Shown here: positions 35,678 through 37,825 of the stretch, piece by piece
Numbering within the stretch: position 1 is the first letter of the stretch
How the letters are laid out: the number at the start of each line of letters is the position of its first letter
Translations under genes and position numbers: made by a program
DNA from: Candidatus Symbiothrix sp.
Lineage (GTDB): Bacteria; Bacteroidota; Bacteroidia; Bacteroidales; Azobacteroidaceae
Assembly (NCBI GenBank): GCA_031272095.1
Contig: JAISUM010000046.1
Location: 1 to 37,825 of the forward strand
Reading direction: 5' to 3'
DNA: 37,825 nucleotides
Notes under the pieces: generated by a model
Seen by the model: only the letters and a program-made list of their open reading frames with translations
Told to the model about the DNA's origin: nothing
Database searches by the model: none

Positions 35678-36460
35678 ATGAAAACATTCTTAAAACTGTG
35701 CTATCAAAAACTGATTCCGGAACGGCGACGGATTCGTAATCGTCTGATGTTCAACAAATTGACGTCTGTTCTGTATCGTGGAAAAAACCTGAAATGTAAC
35801 TGTTGCGGAAGATCGTTTCGACGATTCAAAGCCAAAGGCAACGGCATTGTCAGTCGCCTCAATGCCGAATGTCCCTATTGCGGTTCGTTGGAACGCACGC
35901 GAGTCTTGCTGTTTTACCTTCAAAACAAAACACCGCTGCTGACGAAACCTGTCTCCTTGCTGCATTTCGCACCCGAATGGAGTTTGGCTGCTATTTTCAA
36001 AAAATTGCCTCTGCTGCAATACGTTAGCGCAGACATAAACCCGAATTTAGCGCGTTATCAGATGGATATAATGGACATCCCGATGCGTCCGAACACGGTC
36101 GATTATATCATTTGTTCGCATGTTTTGGGGCATATCCCCGACGAGCGCAAAGCCATTTCCGAAATGCACCGCGTACTGAAACCGAAAGGTATCGCGTTGA
36201 TTATGACCATCATAGATCCAAACAACCCGAAAACTTTTGAAACCGCCGACGCCGATACGCCACAGAAACGCCTGCAATATTATTCGGAGCCGGATTTGTT
36301 GCGACTGCATGGCGGCGACGTCCAAGAGCGATTGATAGCAGGCGGCTTTGAAAAAGTGGAAATCATCGATTATCGGCAAACTTTGGGCGACGAAATTTGC
36401 CGCAAATATGCGCTGGGCGACGGTAGCCGCGAATTGATATTCAGGTGCGAAAAGATTTGA
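35678..36460 (+). CDS. Class I SAM-dependent methyltransferase with N-terminal zinc-ribbon-like motif
   Basis: CNCCGRSFRRFKAKGNGIVSRLNAECPYCGSLERTR; VDYIICSHVLGHIPDERKAISEMHRVLKPKGIALIM. Start at MKTFLKLC (35678). Confidence 0.83.
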   Translation: MKTFLKLCYQKLIPERRRIRNRLMFNKLTSVLYRGKNLKCNCCGRSFRRFKAKGNGIVSRLNAECPYCGSLERTRVLLFYLQNKTPLLTKPVSLLHFAPEWSLAAIFKKLPLLQYVSADINPNLARYQMDIMDIPMRPNTVDYIICSHVLGHIPDERKAISEMHRVLKPKGIALIMTIIDPNNPKTFETADADTPQKRLQYYSEPDLLRLHGGDVQERLIAGGFEKVEIIDYRQTLGDEICRKYALGDGSRELIFRCEKI

Positions 36461-37367
36461 GCCAACGTGTCATATAAGCCCTTGCAATGCTCTTACGGGC
36501 ATCGCCGCCGTATTTTTCCATAGCAATGCGCGATATTTTCCGCCCATCCAAAGCGGAACCGACGCCGGATATATCAAACAAGAAATCAACGTCAGGCAAC
36601 ACGCGCCTGTAAAAACCCTCGCCTACTCCGTCTGCCGAAAAAGGGAAGGAAAAACAGGTATAATCCGTCCGGAAAGTTTTTTTGATGTATGCACAGGACT
36701 CCAAAGTCTGGCGCACCTGCTCATCTTCCGACAGCAAAGCAAAATGGGGATGGTCGATACTGTGTGCGCCAATCGTATAGTGATGGCGGCTCATCTCTTG
36801 CAAATCGGAGACCGTCAAATAAGGTCTATATTTTCTTAAATATTCGGTAAAATCAATGCCCAAACGTCCGGCTATCGCGTCGATTTCGGCACGATGCAGA
36901 TAATCAATCTTCAAAACCTGTTTGCGCAATTCGGGATGATGATGGATAATCAATGCGGCTTTATGGCGGTAAAACATGGCGCGATTATCGACAAAAGCGC
37001 TACTGACAAACAGGGTCGCCGGTATTCCACGCCGCGACAACACTTCGGCTGACCTGCCCTGCAATTCGCGCAATCCATCGTCGAAAGAAAGTACGATGGA
37101 TGGTTGCGTAATGCGTTGTTCACCAATTACATGCCGCCGAAAATCGTCCATACCGATAAAACGAAAATGCTTTTGCAAATAGTCCAAATCCGCCTCAAAT
37201 TCAGCGATGGTTTTGGGTTTATAGAGTGGTGTGATATGCGGAATATATTCGTCGGCAACCACATGATAAAAAATATGAATCACCGGCTCTTGGGTCATGG
37301 CAATCAAGCGCTTCAAGCCAATCAGAGAAGCGACGCAAGGCAATATGGCACGTTTGAAGTCTTCCAT
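36441..37367 (-). CDS. Polysaccharide deacetylase family (NodB-like) protein
   Basis: PSIVLSFDDGLRELQGRSAEVLSRRGIPATLFVSSAFVDN, YTIGAHSIDHPHFALLSEDE. Convergent 20-bp overlap with the methyltransferase gene. Confidence 0.85.
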   Translation of the reverse strand: MEDFKRAILPCVASLIGLKRLIAMTQEPVIHIFYHVVADEYIPHITPLYKPKTIAEFEADLDYLQKHFRFIGMDDFRRHVIGEQRITQPSIVLSFDDGLRELQGRSAEVLSRRGIPATLFVSSAFVDNRAMFYRHKAALIIHHHPELRKQVLKIDYLHRAEIDAIAGRLGIDFTEYLRKYRPYLTVSDLQEMSRHHYTIGAHSIDHPHFALLSEDEQVRQTLESCAYIKKTFRTDYTCFSFPFSADGVGEGFYRRVLPDVDFLFDISGVGSALDGRKISRIAMEKYGGDARKSIARAYMTRWLKSFRT

Positions 37368-37373
37368 CGACAG

Positions 37374-37825
37374 TTATAAATGCTGAAACGACAATGGCAA
37401 TAATTCGGCAATCGACGGCACGCAGTAGATCTCATTTTTGCCGCACAACAAAATTTTGACCGGATGCGCATAGCGATTTTGCGTTTCCAAAATGACCTGA
37501 CGACAACTTCCACAGGGCGGCACCGGATCGTCCGTATAATCGCCATTCGTGTAAGCAGCGACAGCAATAGCTTCGACCGGCGTATCTGGAAACTGCGAAT
37601 TGGCATAAAACAAAGCCGTCCGTTCAGCGCACAATCCCGACGGATAGGCGACATTTTCCTGATTGCTGCCGACAACGATTTCGCCGTTTGCTAACAAGAC
37701 CGCCGCCCCCACTTGGAAGTGAGAATAGGGCGCATAAGCACGATTGACAGCTTTTTTTGCCATATCAACCAAATTTTTTTCGTCAAAAGTGAGGTCTGTA
37801 TAAGAACAAACTTGTATCTTTGAAA
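37374..37825 (-). CDS. cdd: Cytidine deaminase, 5' end truncated by window edge
   Basis: APYSHFQVGAAVLLANGEIVVGSNQENVAYPSGLCAERTALFYA, PVPPCGSCRQVILE. The frame stays open beyond the listed TTG start (SKIQVCSYTDLTFDEKNLVDMAKKAV), so the true start lies at or beyond the window end. Confidence 0.92.
   Translation of the reverse strand, partial: SKIQVCSYTDLTFDEKNLVDMAKKAVNRAYAPYSHFQVGAAVLLANGEIVVGSNQENVAYPSGLCAERTALFYANSQFPDTPVEAIAVAAYTNGDYTDDPVPPCGSCRQVILETQNRYAHPVKILLCGKNEIYCVPSIAELLPLSFQHL

Noticed and set aside
1-37825. tRNA, rRNA, integrase/transposase or phage genes
   Set aside because: None recognised when reading the ORF translations and intergenic gaps; short structured RNAs cannot be fully excluded without covariance-model searches.

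Overview
The window looks like a Bacteroidetes (Bacteroidales-like) chromosome segment. (1) About 0.2-17.6 kb, all minus strand: a large glycan-degradation locus. It encodes GH127/DUF1680, two LamG+GH43 proteins, two alginate-lyase-fold proteins, a GH28-like beta-helix protein, a GH16+GH43 fusion and, at the left edge, a truncated secreted hydrolase-like protein missing from the ORF track. An adjacent hybrid two-component regulator (HTCS, 17671-21732) probably controls it. The locus reads as two transcription units whose promoter regions are ~92% identical over 72 bp. No SusC/SusD pair lies in the window, and five of the enzymes end in short T9SS-like C-terminal motifs. (2) 21.8-29.2 kb, minus strand: a five-gene cassette of MG2-type ~840 aa protein, cysteine-rich NVEAL-type secreted peptide, 6-bladed beta-propeller lipoprotein, thioredoxin-like membrane protein with a CDAC motif, and a second MG2-type protein interrupted by one in-frame TAA. 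This is my best candidate for an undescribed system. (3) 29.3-37.8 kb: glycan assembly and housekeeping genes (sugar transferase, WsaF-like glycosyltransferase, small XRE-like protein, acyl-CoA synthetase, M20/ArgE-like hydrolase, FemAB/GNAT-like protein, zinc-ribbon methyltransferase, polysaccharide deacetylase, partial cytidine deaminase). Non-coding structure includes 7-bp tandem repeats encoding parts of signal peptides, a perfect 15-bp palindrome inside a reading frame, a ~141-bp nested inverted-repeat element and an intra-cassette hairpin. Family calls come from reading the translated proteins; no database search was run.
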